This document shows, one piece after another, positions 1 to 7,368 of a DNA stretch of 49,797 nt. This stretch comes from Rhizobium giardinii bv. giardinii H152 (GTDB lineage Bacteria > Pseudomonadota > Alphaproteobacteria > Rhizobiales > Rhizobiaceae). The stretch is taken from the NCBI RefSeq assembly GCF_000379605.1, contig NZ_KB902591.1, forward strand, positions 1-49,797. The letters are read 5' to 3'. How positions within the stretch are numbered: position 1 is the first letter of the stretch; every line of letters begins with the position of its first letter. The notes beneath the pieces are model-generated. The model was given only the letters and a program-made list of their open reading frames with translations. It ran no database searches and was not told where the DNA came from. The position numbers and the translations under genes are program-made.

Positions 1-401
1 TGGAAGATCTTGTCCTTGCCGATCGAGAAGCGCGAGGTGCCGTCCGGCATCAGGCCCTGGCCTTGAGTGGCGCGGATCGAGGTGCACAGGTTGGTCTTGC
101 GCGACAGGCACGAGTAGCATTCGCGGCATTCCGGCGTGTAGAGCGGAATGACATGGTCGCCCTTCTTCAGCGACGTGACGCCCGGTCCGACTTCGACGAC
201 GATGCCGGCGCCTTCATGGCCGAGGATCGCCGGAAACAGGCCTTCCGGATCGGCACCCGACAGCGTGAACTCGTCGGTGTGGCAGATGCCGGTCGCCTTG
301 ACCTCGACCAGCACTTCGCCGGCGCGCGGGCCATCCAGCTGAACGGTCATGATTTCCAATGGCTTGCCGGCCTGAACGGCAACAGCGGCGCGTACGTCCA
401 T
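1..401 (-). CDS. adhC: S-(hydroxymethyl)glutathione dehydrogenase / class III alcohol dehydrogenase, N-terminal part (runs off the window)
   Basis: This zinc enzyme oxidises S-hydroxymethylglutathione, the adduct of formaldehyde and glutathione, with NAD+. It acts in the cytosol in formaldehyde detoxification. About 133 residues are present; the C-terminal two thirds lie beyond the left edge. Catalytic-zinc ligands are visible as C40 (motif GICHTDEFT) and H62-E63 (GHEG). The structural-zinc cysteines are C92, C95, C98 and C106 in a CxxCxxC...C lobe. The [15 protein letters not shown] stretch around residue 112-125 is typical of class III enzymes and separates them from ordinary alcohol dehydrogenases. 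The ATG is preceded by GGGAGAA. An XRE regulator gene lies 87 bp upstream in the same direction. Family assignment is secure. Confidence 0.95.
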   Translation of the reverse strand, partial: MDVRAAVAVQAGKPLEIMTVQLDGPRAGEVLVEVKATGICHTDEFTLSGADPEGLFPAILGHEGAGIVVEVGPGVTSLKKGDHVIPLYTPECRECYSCLSRKTNLCTSIRATQGQGLMPDGTSRFSIGKDKIF

Positions 402-488
402 GGTTCTTCTCCCTGAATGATTTGGCGCCACAATCGCAGAGTGGCGTGCGGCGCTCAAGCCGGAATCGGCTATTTTGAGTCGTGATTG

Positions 489-884
489 TCATATGTCCTG
501 CAGGACGCGGTTGATTTCCATCTCAAGGGCAGAGATCGCCTTTCCAGTCTGCTCGTGCAGTTTCTTCACCTGCGCCAGCTGGTCGCGCAACTGGCCGGCA
601 ACGCTGTTGGAAAGATCGTCCTTCGGCGCCTCACCGATACCGGCGATCAGCCAGGCCGGGCTGACCCCCAGCACGCCCGCCAGCGTGAACAACCGGCTGG
701 TGCGCGGTTCCGACCGGTCGCGCTCCCATGCGGAAATCGTGTCGCTGCGAACGCCCAGCCGGTCTGCCAGCTCCTGGACAGAGAGATTCATCGCATCGCG
801 CGCGCGCCAGATGCGGCCGCCAAGCGTATCATTGTCGCTTGGCTGGCGAATCATCGCTAGAAAGGTATCGGTTGATAAGCGCAT
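489..884 (-). CDS. XRE-family helix-turn-helix transcriptional regulator
   Basis: This is a 131-residue DNA-binding protein. A Cro/CI-type helix-turn-helix domain covers about residues 22-80, with recognisable core motifs LADRLGVRSDTISAWERDR and LAGVLGVSPAWLIAGIG. The C-terminal 35 residues (QLRDQLAQVKKLHEQTGKAI...) are heptad-like and probably form a coiled coil for dimerisation. There is no separate ligand-binding domain. It is divergent from the EamA transporter gene and lies upstream of the formaldehyde dehydrogenase gene in the same direction, so either neighbour could be its target. That is inferred from position only; I see no clear operator in the 186 bp between it and the transporter. 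Confidence 0.9.
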   Translation of the reverse strand: MRLSTDTFLAMIRQPSDNDTLGGRIWRARDAMNLSVQELADRLGVRSDTISAWERDRSEPRTSRLFTLAGVLGVSPAWLIAGIGEAPKDDLSNSVAGQLRDQLAQVKKLHEQTGKAISALEMEINRVLQDI

Positions 885-1070
885 CGGTCTCTCCTTTTGC
901 CTTCTTGGCTTGGATGGTCGAGTTCCGGGGCGGCCGCGCGAATGCGGTCGGATGGTTCACCCGACCAGTCTATACCGACCTCCACGCGATCGGACACTTC
1001 AGCACGCCAAAAATACCGCCAAAAACGCCTTTCGCTTCGTGGTCCGACAACAAAGAAATGGAGCGACAGC

Positions 1071-2021
1071 TTGAGCACGCCATCGCGTATAACCCCCGCC
1101 ACCACCGTCATGCAGGGTCTTGCGATCATGCTGATTGCGATGATCATCCTGCCCTGCATGGATGCGATCGCCAAATACATGGCCGTCTATCAGGGCATGT
1201 CCCCGGGGCAGGTGACGTTCTACAGGTTCTTCTTCCAGCTCGTGTCTGTGCTGCCACTCTTGCTGACCACGGGTGGTCTGCGGGCGCTGAAACCCAGGCG
1301 GCTGTGGTTCAATCTGCTGCGCGGCGTGCTGCTTGCCGGCGCGGCATTGTTGTTCTTCGTTTCTGTCAAATACATGCCGCTTGCCGACGTCTTCGCCATC
1401 TATTTCGTCGAACCGTTTATCCTTACCTGCCTTTCGGCACTGATCCTGCGCGAAAAAGTCGGATGGCGGCGCTGGCTCGCCATCGTCATCGGTTTCGGCG
1501 GCGCAATGATCGTTATCCAGCCGAGCTTCGAGCTCTTCGGCTTGACGTCGCTGCTGCCGGTTTTCTGCGCCTTCCTGTTTGCCTGCTATCTTCTGTTGAA
1601 CCGGATTGTCGGCAGTGCCGACACGCCGCTGGCGATGCAGACGATCGCCGGGATCGGCGGGTCTCTGTTCATGATCGTGATAATCGCCGTCGGACACAGC
1701 GCCGGAGCGGCGGATTTCGTGCCGTCGCTGCCGCATTCCCCACTCGGCTGGGTTCTGGTCATCGCCCTCGGCACGATTTCCGGCTACGGCCACCTCCTGG
1801 TCGTCAAGGCGTTTCAGGCAGCCCCCGTATCGCTTCTTGCTCCGTTCCACTATTTCGAGATCATCACCGGGACCGCTCTGGGTTTCCTGATCTTCAGCGA
1901 ATTTCCGACAGCGTCGAAATGGCTTGGCATCGCGATCATCGTTGGTTCCGGCCTTTTCATGATCTGGCGGGAGCGGCAGGCGGGGCTACTGGATAATTCC
2001 CTGGAATCGGATGCTGTTTGA
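1071..2021 (+). CDS. EamA/DMT-family inner-membrane transporter
   Basis: This is a drug/metabolite-superfamily permease of about 316 residues, the usual length, with about ten hydrophobic segments arranged as two EamA repeats. Visible family features are the N-terminal AIMLIAMIILPCMDAIAKYM helix, the FYRFFFQLV segment and the second-repeat GHLLVVKAFQAAPVSLLAPF helix. Members usually export metabolites or amino acids; the substrate cannot be told from sequence. I chose TTG at 1071 because GGAG lies about 8 bp upstream. ATG at 1110 has no ribosome-binding site and would shorten the N-terminus by 13 residues. The frame stays open further upstream, but that part is not protein-like. The gene is divergent from the XRE regulator. 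Confidence 0.9.
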   Translation: MSTPSRITPATTVMQGLAIMLIAMIILPCMDAIAKYMAVYQGMSPGQVTFYRFFFQLVSVLPLLLTTGGLRALKPRRLWFNLLRGVLLAGAALLFFVSVKYMPLADVFAIYFVEPFILTCLSALILREKVGWRRWLAIVIGFGGAMIVIQPSFELFGLTSLLPVFCAFLFACYLLLNRIVGSADTPLAMQTIAGIGGSLFMIVIIAVGHSAGAADFVPSLPHSPLGWVLVIALGTISGYGHLLVVKAFQAAPVSLLAPFHYFEIITGTALGFLIFSEFPTASKWLGIAIIVGSGLFMIWRERQAGLLDNSLESDAV

Positions 2022-2067
2022 GAATGAGGCGCGGCGCTGCAATGGTAAAATTTGAATGAATCGCGCA

Positions 2068-2083
2068 GGCGTTTGTTAACGCC
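2068..2083 (+). terminator. small hairpin, possible weak terminator of the EamA gene
   Basis: A perfect 6-bp inverted repeat GGCGTT/AACGCC with a TGTT loop lies 46 bp after the EamA stop codon and is followed by the pyrimidine-rich CATTCTTTTC. The stem is short and the T-run is interrupted, so termination is only a possibility. Confidence 0.35.
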
Positions 2084-2156
2084 CATTCTTTTCTGAATAG
2101 AAAGGCGTTGCGCCTACGCTACTTCCAGTTTCATGATGAAACGGGAGAGAGAAAAG

Positions 2157-2759
2157 ATGAGTGAACTTCGTCTTTCTTACCCGGCATGTGCGATCGCCGG
2201 GAAAATGCGCTTGACGGCAAAAGATGTCGACGTCCTGCGCGAGCATGTTTTCGCCGGAGGACTGACATCATCGCAGGATGCGATGATCCTCCTGGCAATC
2301 AACAGCTCCTGCAGCGAAAAATGTCCCGGGTGGCATCACTATTTCATCGAGACCATGACGGATTTCATCGTCCACCGCACCGAACCGCAGGGCTCGGTGG
2401 ACGAGTGGAATGCCGATTGGCTGATCGCCATGATCTCGACGCGCGGCGTGATCAATTCGCGCCCGGAACTGGATCTGCTGTTTCATGTCATCGATATGTC
2501 GTCGCGCATTCCCGACAGGCTGTCGATCTTTGCGCTTGAGCAGATTCGCCTGGCGATCACCGACGAAATCGGCGCCTGGGCCGTAATGCGCGGCGGCAGG
2601 CAACGCGGGTTGCAAAAATCCGACGTCATGCTGATTGGCCGGGTGATGAGCGCGATTGCACGCTCGCGCGGCAACCATCTTACGGCGCAGGAGCAGCGGG
2701 CGCTCGATGAGCTCGGCATTCTGACGGGGTTGCCGGCCCATGATGCGACCGCGGCATAG
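2157..2759 (+). CDS. conserved hypothetical protein, 200 residues
   Basis: I do not recognise a family. The protein is soluble and alpha-helix rich, with no signal peptide, membrane segment or zinc-finger pattern; its few cysteines (a CSEKC pair near residue 57-61) lie in the N-terminal third. The coding frame is convincing: no internal stops, rhizobial codon use and a strong Shine-Dalgarno (GGGAGAGAGAAAAG) before the ATG at 2157. An ATG eight codons upstream is in frame but would place that Shine-Dalgarno inside the gene. Segments such as DLLFHVIDMSSRIPDRLSIF and the C-terminal LTAQEQRALDELGILTGLP suggest a compact helical domain. It lies between the EamA gene and the convergent lipB gene. 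Function unknown. Confidence 0.75.
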   Translation: MSELRLSYPACAIAGKMRLTAKDVDVLREHVFAGGLTSSQDAMILLAINSSCSEKCPGWHHYFIETMTDFIVHRTEPQGSVDEWNADWLIAMISTRGVINSRPELDLLFHVIDMSSRIPDRLSIFALEQIRLAITDEIGAWAVMRGGRQRGLQKSDVMLIGRVMSAIARSRGNHLTAQEQRALDELGILTGLPAHDATAA

Positions 2760-2885
2760 GGCCTTGGAAGCAGGGCAGCGGGCGATCGCCGGCTCTCCGC
2801 TTGATTGTGCCTGACGACCGGAAGTTTTTACTGACATTGGCCATTCTCGCGGTGGGCTGGCATATCGGTTTGTCGTCGCAGGCGC

Positions 2886-3065
2886 TTGGCTGGGCTCGCC
2901 GTCTTTGCTCTGCTGAGCCTGATGGGACAGGGCGGCGTCAAGCCACGGCATCGTCTGAACGAGATGACTTGCCGTCAGCGTATCATCAGCCGCCGTGGTC
3001 TCTATTCCGCCGTCGCCCTGCATGGCAATGCCATCATCTATGCGACGGACCGGCTGTTTTCCTGA
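2886..3065 (+). CDS. possible small ORF, 59 residues, TTG start
   Basis: The stretch between the hypothetical gene and lipB has an open frame with a hydrophobic N-terminus ([17 protein letters not shown]) and then a basic segment ending [14 protein letters not shown]. That would fit a short secreted or membrane-anchored protein. The TTG start has only a weak AGG upstream, and the 3' end overlaps the convergent lipB 3' end by 28 bp. The evidence is limited to the open frame and amino-acid plausibility; it may be non-coding. Confidence 0.3.
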   Translation: MAGLAVFALLSLMGQGGVKPRHRLNEMTCRQRIISRRGLYSAVALHGNAIIYATDRLFS

Positions 3066-3781
3066 GCGCCGTCGTTGATTGTCGGGCCGAAAATGGCCTC
3101 GAACGCCTGGCGCAGCTTGATGTCGACATCGGTGATCATCACCGGCAGGCCGAGATCGACGAGGCTTGTGACGCCGTAACCGCGAATACCGCAGGGCACG
3201 ATGCCGCCGAAATGATCGAGATCCGGATCGACATTCAGCGAAAGCCCGTGAAAGCTCACCCATTTGCGCAGGCGGATACCGATTGCGGCAATCTTGTCTT
3301 CCGCCATCGAGCCATCGGGCAGCGCCGGCCGTTCCGGCCGGCGCACCCAGACGCCGACACGCTCTTCCCGGCGCTCGCCCTTGACGTTCATGCTGGCGAG
3401 CGTTTCGATAATCACGCCTTCGAGCGCAGCGACGAAGGCCCGCACGTCCTGCTTGCGCCGCTTCAGATCGAGCATGACGTAGACGACGCGCTGTCCCGGC
3501 CCGTGATAGGTGTATTCGCCGCCGCGGCCCGTCTGGTACACCGGAAATCGGTCGGGCATGACGAGGTCCGATGCATCGGCGCTGGTGCCGGCGGTATAGA
3601 GCGGCGGATGCTCGACGAGCCATACGAGTTCGTCCGCCTCGCCGGCCGAGATTGCCGCTGCTTCGCGCTCCATCGTTTCCACAGCCTTGGCATAATCGAC
3701 GAGCGAAGGCGCGATTCGCCAGCGCACCGCCGCTGATCCTTCGGCAGAGAAGAATGTCTTTTCAAGGCTTTCGCGTTGCAT
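3038..3781 (-). CDS. lipB: lipoyl(octanoyl) transferase LipB
   Basis: This enzyme transfers octanoate from octanoyl-ACP to the lipoyl domains of pyruvate and 2-oxoglutarate dehydrogenases and the glycine cleavage H protein. It is the first step of endogenous lipoate synthesis in the cytosol. From the ATG at 3781 it has 247 residues. The signature [12 protein letters not shown] is present in the first half. The catalytic pair appears as the lysine in [14 protein letters not shown] and the cysteine in [12 protein letters not shown], followed by the conserved SLNV turn. A GTG/ATG 18 codons further upstream gives an extension without family character, so I prefer 3781; the AGGA about 13 bp away is a weak ribosome-binding site. 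It lies back to back with tRNA-Leu. Confidence 0.95.
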   Translation of the reverse strand: MQRESLEKTFFSAEGSAAVRWRIAPSLVDYAKAVETMEREAAAISAGEADELVWLVEHPPLYTAGTSADASDLVMPDRFPVYQTGRGGEYTYHGPGQRVVYVMLDLKRRKQDVRAFVAALEGVIIETLASMNVKGERREERVGVWVRRPERPALPDGSMAEDKIAAIGIRLRKWVSFHGLSLNVDPDLDHFGGIVPCGIRGYGVTSLVDLGLPVMITDVDIKLRQAFEAIFGPTINDGAQENSRSVA

Positions 3782-3913
3782 GGTCGCCGGCAATCCTGTT
3801 TGTGCGTGGTTTCTAGATGGTACGCGAAGGGCCAAGAGTCCAGCGTTCTCAGGGGACGCGAGATCGGCTTGTTGAAATAGTTGCTGTTGCCGTCAACTTT
3901 CTGTCATCCTGCT

Positions 3914-3942
3914 CTTGTGCACCCCAAATGCTTTTGCTACAT
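3914..3942 (+). promoter_or_regulatory. candidate promoter of tRNA-Leu
   Basis: CTTGTG (3914-3919), a 17-bp spacer and CTACAT (3937-3942) resemble the rhizobial housekeeping promoter pattern CTTGAC-N17-CTATAT. It lies 36 bp upstream of the mature tRNA 5' end. The assignment is by motif and position only. Confidence 0.45.
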
Positions 3943-3978
3943 GCACCCCCGCCGGAGCAATCGGGCACCTACCACGAT

Positions 3979-4063
3979 GCGGTCGTGGCGGAATTGGTAG
4001 ACGCGCAGCGTTGAGGTCGCTGTGGGGCAACCCGTGGAAGTTCGAGTCTTCTCGACCGCACCA
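3979..4063 (+). tRNA. tRNA-Leu (anticodon GAG, reads CUC/CUU)
   Basis: This is an 85-nt class II tRNA with encoded CCA. The acceptor stem GCGGTCG (3979-3985) pairs with CGACCGC (4053-4059), then A and CCA. The anticodon stem CAGCG/CGCTG encloses loop TTGAGGT, giving anticodon GAG at 4013-4015. A variable arm of leucine type (GTGGGGCAACCCGT) and the T loop GTTCGAGTCTTC are present. It is followed 26 bp later by a strong intrinsic terminator. Confidence 0.97.
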
Positions 4064-4089
4064 TTGGCTTTCGAGCCAAGCAAAAAGAG

Positions 4090-4111
4090 CCCGCTTTCAG
4101 CGGGTTTTTTT
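4090..4111 (+). terminator. Rho-independent terminator of tRNA-Leu
   Basis: A perfect 6-bp stem CCCGCT/AGCGGG with a TTC loop is followed by seven T residues. It ends the tRNA-Leu transcript and lies just before the convergent deformylase-like gene. Confidence 0.9.
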
Positions 4112-4127
4112 ATGTCCTGAAAAGCGC

Positions 4128-4628
4128 TTAGCCAATCCTGCCGAGTTTTGCGAAACGCTTTGTCGCGCGCTCGCGCTTCAGCCGGGACAGCCGCTGCAGC
4201 CAGAAGATGCCGTCGAGCTGGTCGATCTCGTGCTGCAGGCAGATCGATAGAAAACCATCGACTTCCGTCTCGACCACATCGCCGGCAATCGTCTGGTAGC
4301 GGAGGCGGATCAGGCGGGGACGAACGACGTCTTCGGTGATTCCCGGCATGGAAACGCTGCCTTCGGTGTGCGAGACCGTGTCGCTGGACGACCAGACAAT
4401 TTCCGGATTGACGTAGATTTTCGGTCCCGATGCGGAATCCAGCTCGATAACCGTGATGCGCTGCAGGACGCCGATATGCGGCGCCGTGATGCCGACGCCC
4501 GGCGCTGCGCGCATCGTTTCCAGGAGGTCGTCGGCAAGCGCGGCGAGATCCTTGTCGAACCGTTCCACGGGAACTGCCGGCATGCTCAGCCGCGCATCGG
4601 GAAATCGCAGGATCAATCGTATCGGCAA
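4128..4628 (-). CDS. peptide-deformylase-like protein with degenerate metal site
   Basis: The 166-residue fold and length match peptide deformylase, which removes the N-formyl group from nascent proteins. The metal site, however, is not intact. Motif I reads GVGITAPH (residues 44-51), with H in place of the catalytic Q. Motif II reads EGSVS (89-93), with S91 in place of the metal-binding cysteine of EGCLS. Motif III reads HEIDQ (133-137), with Q137 replacing the second histidine of HEIDH. H133 and E134 remain. Two of three metal ligands are therefore missing and normal Fe/Zn deformylase chemistry is unlikely. The TTG start at 4628 is set by GGAGG 5-6 bp upstream and gives exactly the family length. 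A functional def gene is expected elsewhere. This one may be a pseudoenzyme or have another role. Confidence 0.88.
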   Translation of the reverse strand: MPIRLILRFPDARLSMPAVPVERFDKDLAALADDLLETMRAAPGVGITAPHIGVLQRITVIELDSASGPKIYVNPEIVWSSSDTVSHTEGSVSMPGITEDVVRPRLIRLRYQTIAGDVVETEVDGFLSICLQHEIDQLDGIFWLQRLSRLKRERATKRFAKLGRIG

Positions 4629-4883
4629 GGTCGCCTCCGCGTAATTAAGCCGCCTCAGAGCTAAACAATTTCTGTGTTTTTGCAACAGCTTGGGTAAAAG
4701 TGATGGCGCGATCGCTCTGGGGGCGAATCGGATGGTGGACCTTGCCGGTAGGTTGGTTTAGCAGGGAAGGGCGGTTCCTCTCGCGGGGGCTCCGCGACCA
4801 TCGGCATATGACATGGCCTTCCTGCTCCCGCCGGTTCGTGTGCCGGCGGCATGGATGGCTGCAATTCTTGCGAGGGCGGGCAC

Positions 4884-6311
4884 ATGAGCAGCACCGGCGA
4901 TCAGGAAAATGAGCGCAACGCGGTGGGCGAAGACGCCTATGACGGCTCCGACATCTATGCCGAAGACGGGTCGGTGCGTTCCGACTACCTGATGCATGTC
5001 GGCGCGGCGATTGCCGATCGCGATCTGCTCTATCTTCGCCAGCATGTTGCCCGCCTGCACGCGTCGGAGATGGGCGACGTGCTGGAAGCGATCCAGCCGG
5101 AGCAGCGCCGGGCGCTGGTTTCCCTGCTTGGCGAGGATTTCGACCTGTCGGCACTGACCGAAGTGGACGAGGCGATCCGCCTCGACATCGTCGAACACCT
5201 GCCGAACGAGCAGATCGCCGCTGCGATCGGCGAGATGGATTCGGACGACGCCGTCTACATCCTGGAAGACCTCGACCAGGAAGACCAGGAAGAAATCCTG
5301 TCGAAGCTGCCGTTCACGGAACGGGTGCGGCTGCGCCGTTCGCTCGACTATCCCGAAAGCACGGCCGGTCGCCGCATGCAGACGGAGTTCGTGGCGGTGC
5401 CGCCATTCTGGACGGTCGGTCAGACCATCGACTACATGCGCGAGGACGATGACCTGCCCGAAAGCTTTACCCAGATCTTCGTTATCGATCCGACCTTCAA
5501 GCTGGTCGGCGCGCTCGATCTCGACCGTATCCTGCGCACCAAGCGCTCGGTCAAGATCGAGACCATCATGCGCGAGACGGTGCACCCGATCCCGGCCGAA
5601 ATGGACCAGGAAGAAGCTGCCCAGCTCTTCGAGCAATACGACCTTTTGTCTGCTGCGGTCGTTGACGAAAACAACCGCCTGGTCGGTGTCCTGACGATCG
5701 ATGATGTTGTCGACGTCATCCAGGAAGAGGCTGAGGAAGACCTGATGCGTCTCGGCGGCGTCGGTGACGAAGAACTCTCCGATTCGATCATCAGCACGTC
5801 GCGGTCGCGCGTCGTCTGGCTGCTGGTCAATCTGGGAACAGCGTTCCTCGCGGCTTCGGTCATCGGGCTTTTCGAGGCAACGATCCAGCAGATCGTCGCC
5901 CTTGCCATACTGATGCCGATCGTCGCCGGCATGGGCGGCAATGCCGGCTCGCAGACGATGACGGTCACGGTGCGGGCGCTCGCGACCCGCGATCTCGATA
6001 TTCACAATGCCTGGCGCATCGTTCGCCGTGAGGCCGGTGTCGGCCTCTTGAACGGGTTGCTGTTCGGCGTGTTGATCGGCATCGTCGCTGGCGCGTGGTT
6101 CCAGGACTACAATATCGGCGGCATCATCGCCGCCGCCATGCTGATCAACATGATCGCCGCCGCTCTGGCCGGGATCACGATCCCGTTGCTACTCGACCGT
6201 TTCGGTGCCGATCCCGCCGTCTCTTCGGCGGTTTTCGTCACCACGGTGACGGACGTGACCGGATTTTTTGCCTTCCTCGGTCTCGCGACCTGGTGGTTCC
6301 ATGTCAGCTAG
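4884..6311 (+). CDS. mgtE: magnesium transporter MgtE
   Basis: This is an inner-membrane Mg2+ channel/transporter of 475 residues. The N-terminal cytosolic superhelical domain occupies roughly residues 30-130 (DVLEAIQPEQRRALVSLL and IVEHLPNEQIAAAIGEMDSD repeats). A CBS pair follows at about 135-260, with VIDPTFKLVGALDLDRIL and VVDENNRLVGVLTIDDVVDV. Five transmembrane segments follow, including the pore motif PIVAGMGGNAGSQ. In this family, acidic residues of the N and CBS domains bind Mg2+ and close the pore when internal Mg2+ is high. I chose ATG 4884, with GCGAGGGCGGG upstream; an ATG 11 codons earlier adds a cysteine-rich tail of no family character. It is monocistronic. Confidence 0.96.
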   Translation: MSSTGDQENERNAVGEDAYDGSDIYAEDGSVRSDYLMHVGAAIADRDLLYLRQHVARLHASEMGDVLEAIQPEQRRALVSLLGEDFDLSALTEVDEAIRLDIVEHLPNEQIAAAIGEMDSDDAVYILEDLDQEDQEEILSKLPFTERVRLRRSLDYPESTAGRRMQTEFVAVPPFWTVGQTIDYMREDDDLPESFTQIFVIDPTFKLVGALDLDRILRTKRSVKIETIMRETVHPIPAEMDQEEAAQLFEQYDLLSAAVVDENNRLVGVLTIDDVVDVIQEEAEEDLMRLGGVGDEELSDSIISTSRSRVVWLLVNLGTAFLAASVIGLFEATIQQIVALAILMPIVAGMGGNAGSQTMTVTVRALATRDLDIHNAWRIVRREAGVGLLNGLLFGVLIGIVAGAWFQDYNIGGIIAAAMLINMIAAALAGITIPLLLDRFGADPAVSSAVFVTTVTDVTGFFAFLGLATWWFHVS

Positions 6312-6327
6312 CGCTTACGGGAAAAGT

Positions 6328-6349
6328 TTGACTTTTACGTCAAAGTCAA
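6328..6349. promoter_or_regulatory. 22-bp perfect dyad, candidate MerR-type operator
   Basis: TTGACTTT and AAAGTCAA are perfect 8-bp inverted arms around TACGTC. The dyad lies 17 bp after the mgtE stop and 129 bp before the MerR-family start codon. The left arm also contains a -35-like TTGACT. Autoregulation by the MerR protein is inferred from symmetry and location. Confidence 0.55.
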
Positions 6350-6477
6350 TCAGATTGTCCGAGGGACATGCGACGGCCTCTTTTCAGGCGGGTGACCGGC
6401 GCGACACTTGAACCGCATCGTGAAGTACCGGCGTCTCGCTTCAGGTGCTTCAAGCCGCGGTTCCAAGCGAGGCAGGC

Positions 6478-6864
6478 GTGAATAAATACTATACCATTAC
6501 GGAACTGACACGGGAATTCGGCATATCGACCCGAACGTTGCGCTTCTACGAGGATGAGGGTCTCATTCATCCGGAGCGGCGCGGTCGCACCCGATTGTTC
6601 CGCTCGGCCGACCGCCGGTTGATCATGGAAATCCTGCGCGGTCGCCGCATCGGTTTCACCATCGCCGAGATTCGCGAAATTATCCAGGTCTACAAGGATC
6701 CGCCCGGCGAGGCGGGGCAGTTGCGGCTTCTGATGAAGCGTGTCGAGGAAAAGCGCGAAGAACTGCAGCAGAAGCGCAAGGACATCGAGGAGACACTCGA
6801 AGAATTGAACAATGTCGAGGAAGCCTGTCTGACACGGCTGGCCGAGATAGGTGTTGGCACCTGA
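6478..6864 (+). CDS. MerR-family transcriptional regulator
   Basis: This is a 128-residue dimeric regulator. The winged helix-turn-helix occupies residues 3-70, with the hallmark TITELTREFGISTRTLRFYE and the wing DEGLIHPERRGRTRLF. A long dimerisation helix follows (VEEKREELQQKRKDIEETLE). There are no cysteines near the C-terminus in a metal- or redox-sensing arrangement apart from C121, so it is probably neither a mercury nor a SoxR-type sensor. The N-terminus resembles proteobacterial LiuR-like regulators of branched-chain amino acid or fatty acid catabolism, but no such genes are next to it. The GTG start at 6478 has GAGGCAGG just upstream; an ATG 11 codons earlier lacks a ribosome-binding site. 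Confidence 0.92.
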   Translation: MNKYYTITELTREFGISTRTLRFYEDEGLIHPERRGRTRLFRSADRRLIMEILRGRRIGFTIAEIREIIQVYKDPPGEAGQLRLLMKRVEEKREELQQKRKDIEETLEELNNVEEACLTRLAEIGVGT

Positions 6865-6892
6865 CGCGCACGGTCTTGCGCCACAGTTCGTG

Positions 6893-7366
6893 TCAAATCC
6901 ACCGGCTGGTGGCGCGGCAATAGCGCTCGAACTCGAACCCGAAGCGCGACAACAGATGAAGTTCCTCATTGCGGATGGCAAAGGCGGTCGTCAGGGCCAC
7001 GGAAGCGCTGGCCAGAATGAAGAACCATGGGTTGAGCGTGATCAGGCCGAAACCGACCATCATGATCGTGTAACCGAGATAGATCGGATTGCGGGTGAAG
7101 CGGAACGGTCCGCAGGTGACGAGATGCGATGAACCCCGATGCGGCAGCACGGCGGTGTGCCGTTCGATCAGCGTCTTCATCGCCCATATATCCAGGAACA
7201 GCGCGATGAGAACGAGGGCGGCGCCGGCAAGCCACGGTATCCAGCCCTGGCTGTGAGCGACGGCAATCGGCGCCGAACGCCCCAGGGCCACCGCCCCCAG
7301 CATGGCGAGCACATAAAGAAAGGGTGGCCAGGGATATGTCAGCGGCTTGGCGCGATAGGCGTTCAT
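6893..7366 (-). CDS. isoprenylcysteine methyltransferase-family integral membrane protein
   Basis: This is a 157-residue protein with about four hydrophobic segments. Its C-terminal half carries the phospholipid/isoprenylcysteine methyltransferase signature: TCGPFRFTRNPIYLGYT, then RNEELHLLSRFGFEFERYCR, the SAM-binding region of the family. Bacterial members methylate small lipophilic or membrane substrates; the substrate here is unknown. The ATG at 7366 has AAGGAA upstream, within the end of the preceding gene. Only 2 bp separate it from the stop codon of the upstream DUF1624-type acyltransferase, so the two are almost certainly one operon. Confidence 0.9.
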   Translation of the reverse strand: MNAYRAKPLTYPWPPFLYVLAMLGAVALGRSAPIAVAHSQGWIPWLAGAALVLIALFLDIWAMKTLIERHTAVLPHRGSSHLVTCGPFRFTRNPIYLGYTIMMVGFGLITLNPWFFILASASVALTTAFAIRNEELHLLSRFGFEFERYCRATSRWI

Positions 7367-7368
7367 GT

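Noticed and set aside
2268..3623. Long minus-strand frame spanning a hypothetical gene and part of lipB
   Set aside because: It runs out of frame through lipB and antisense through another gene; no family.
3979..4063. tRNA gene as an integration site for an island
   Set aside because: No integrase, no repeated tRNA 3' end and housekeeping genes on both sides.
4758..6005. Open frame of 415 codons opposite mgtE
   Set aside because: Shadow of mgtE, mirrored composition.
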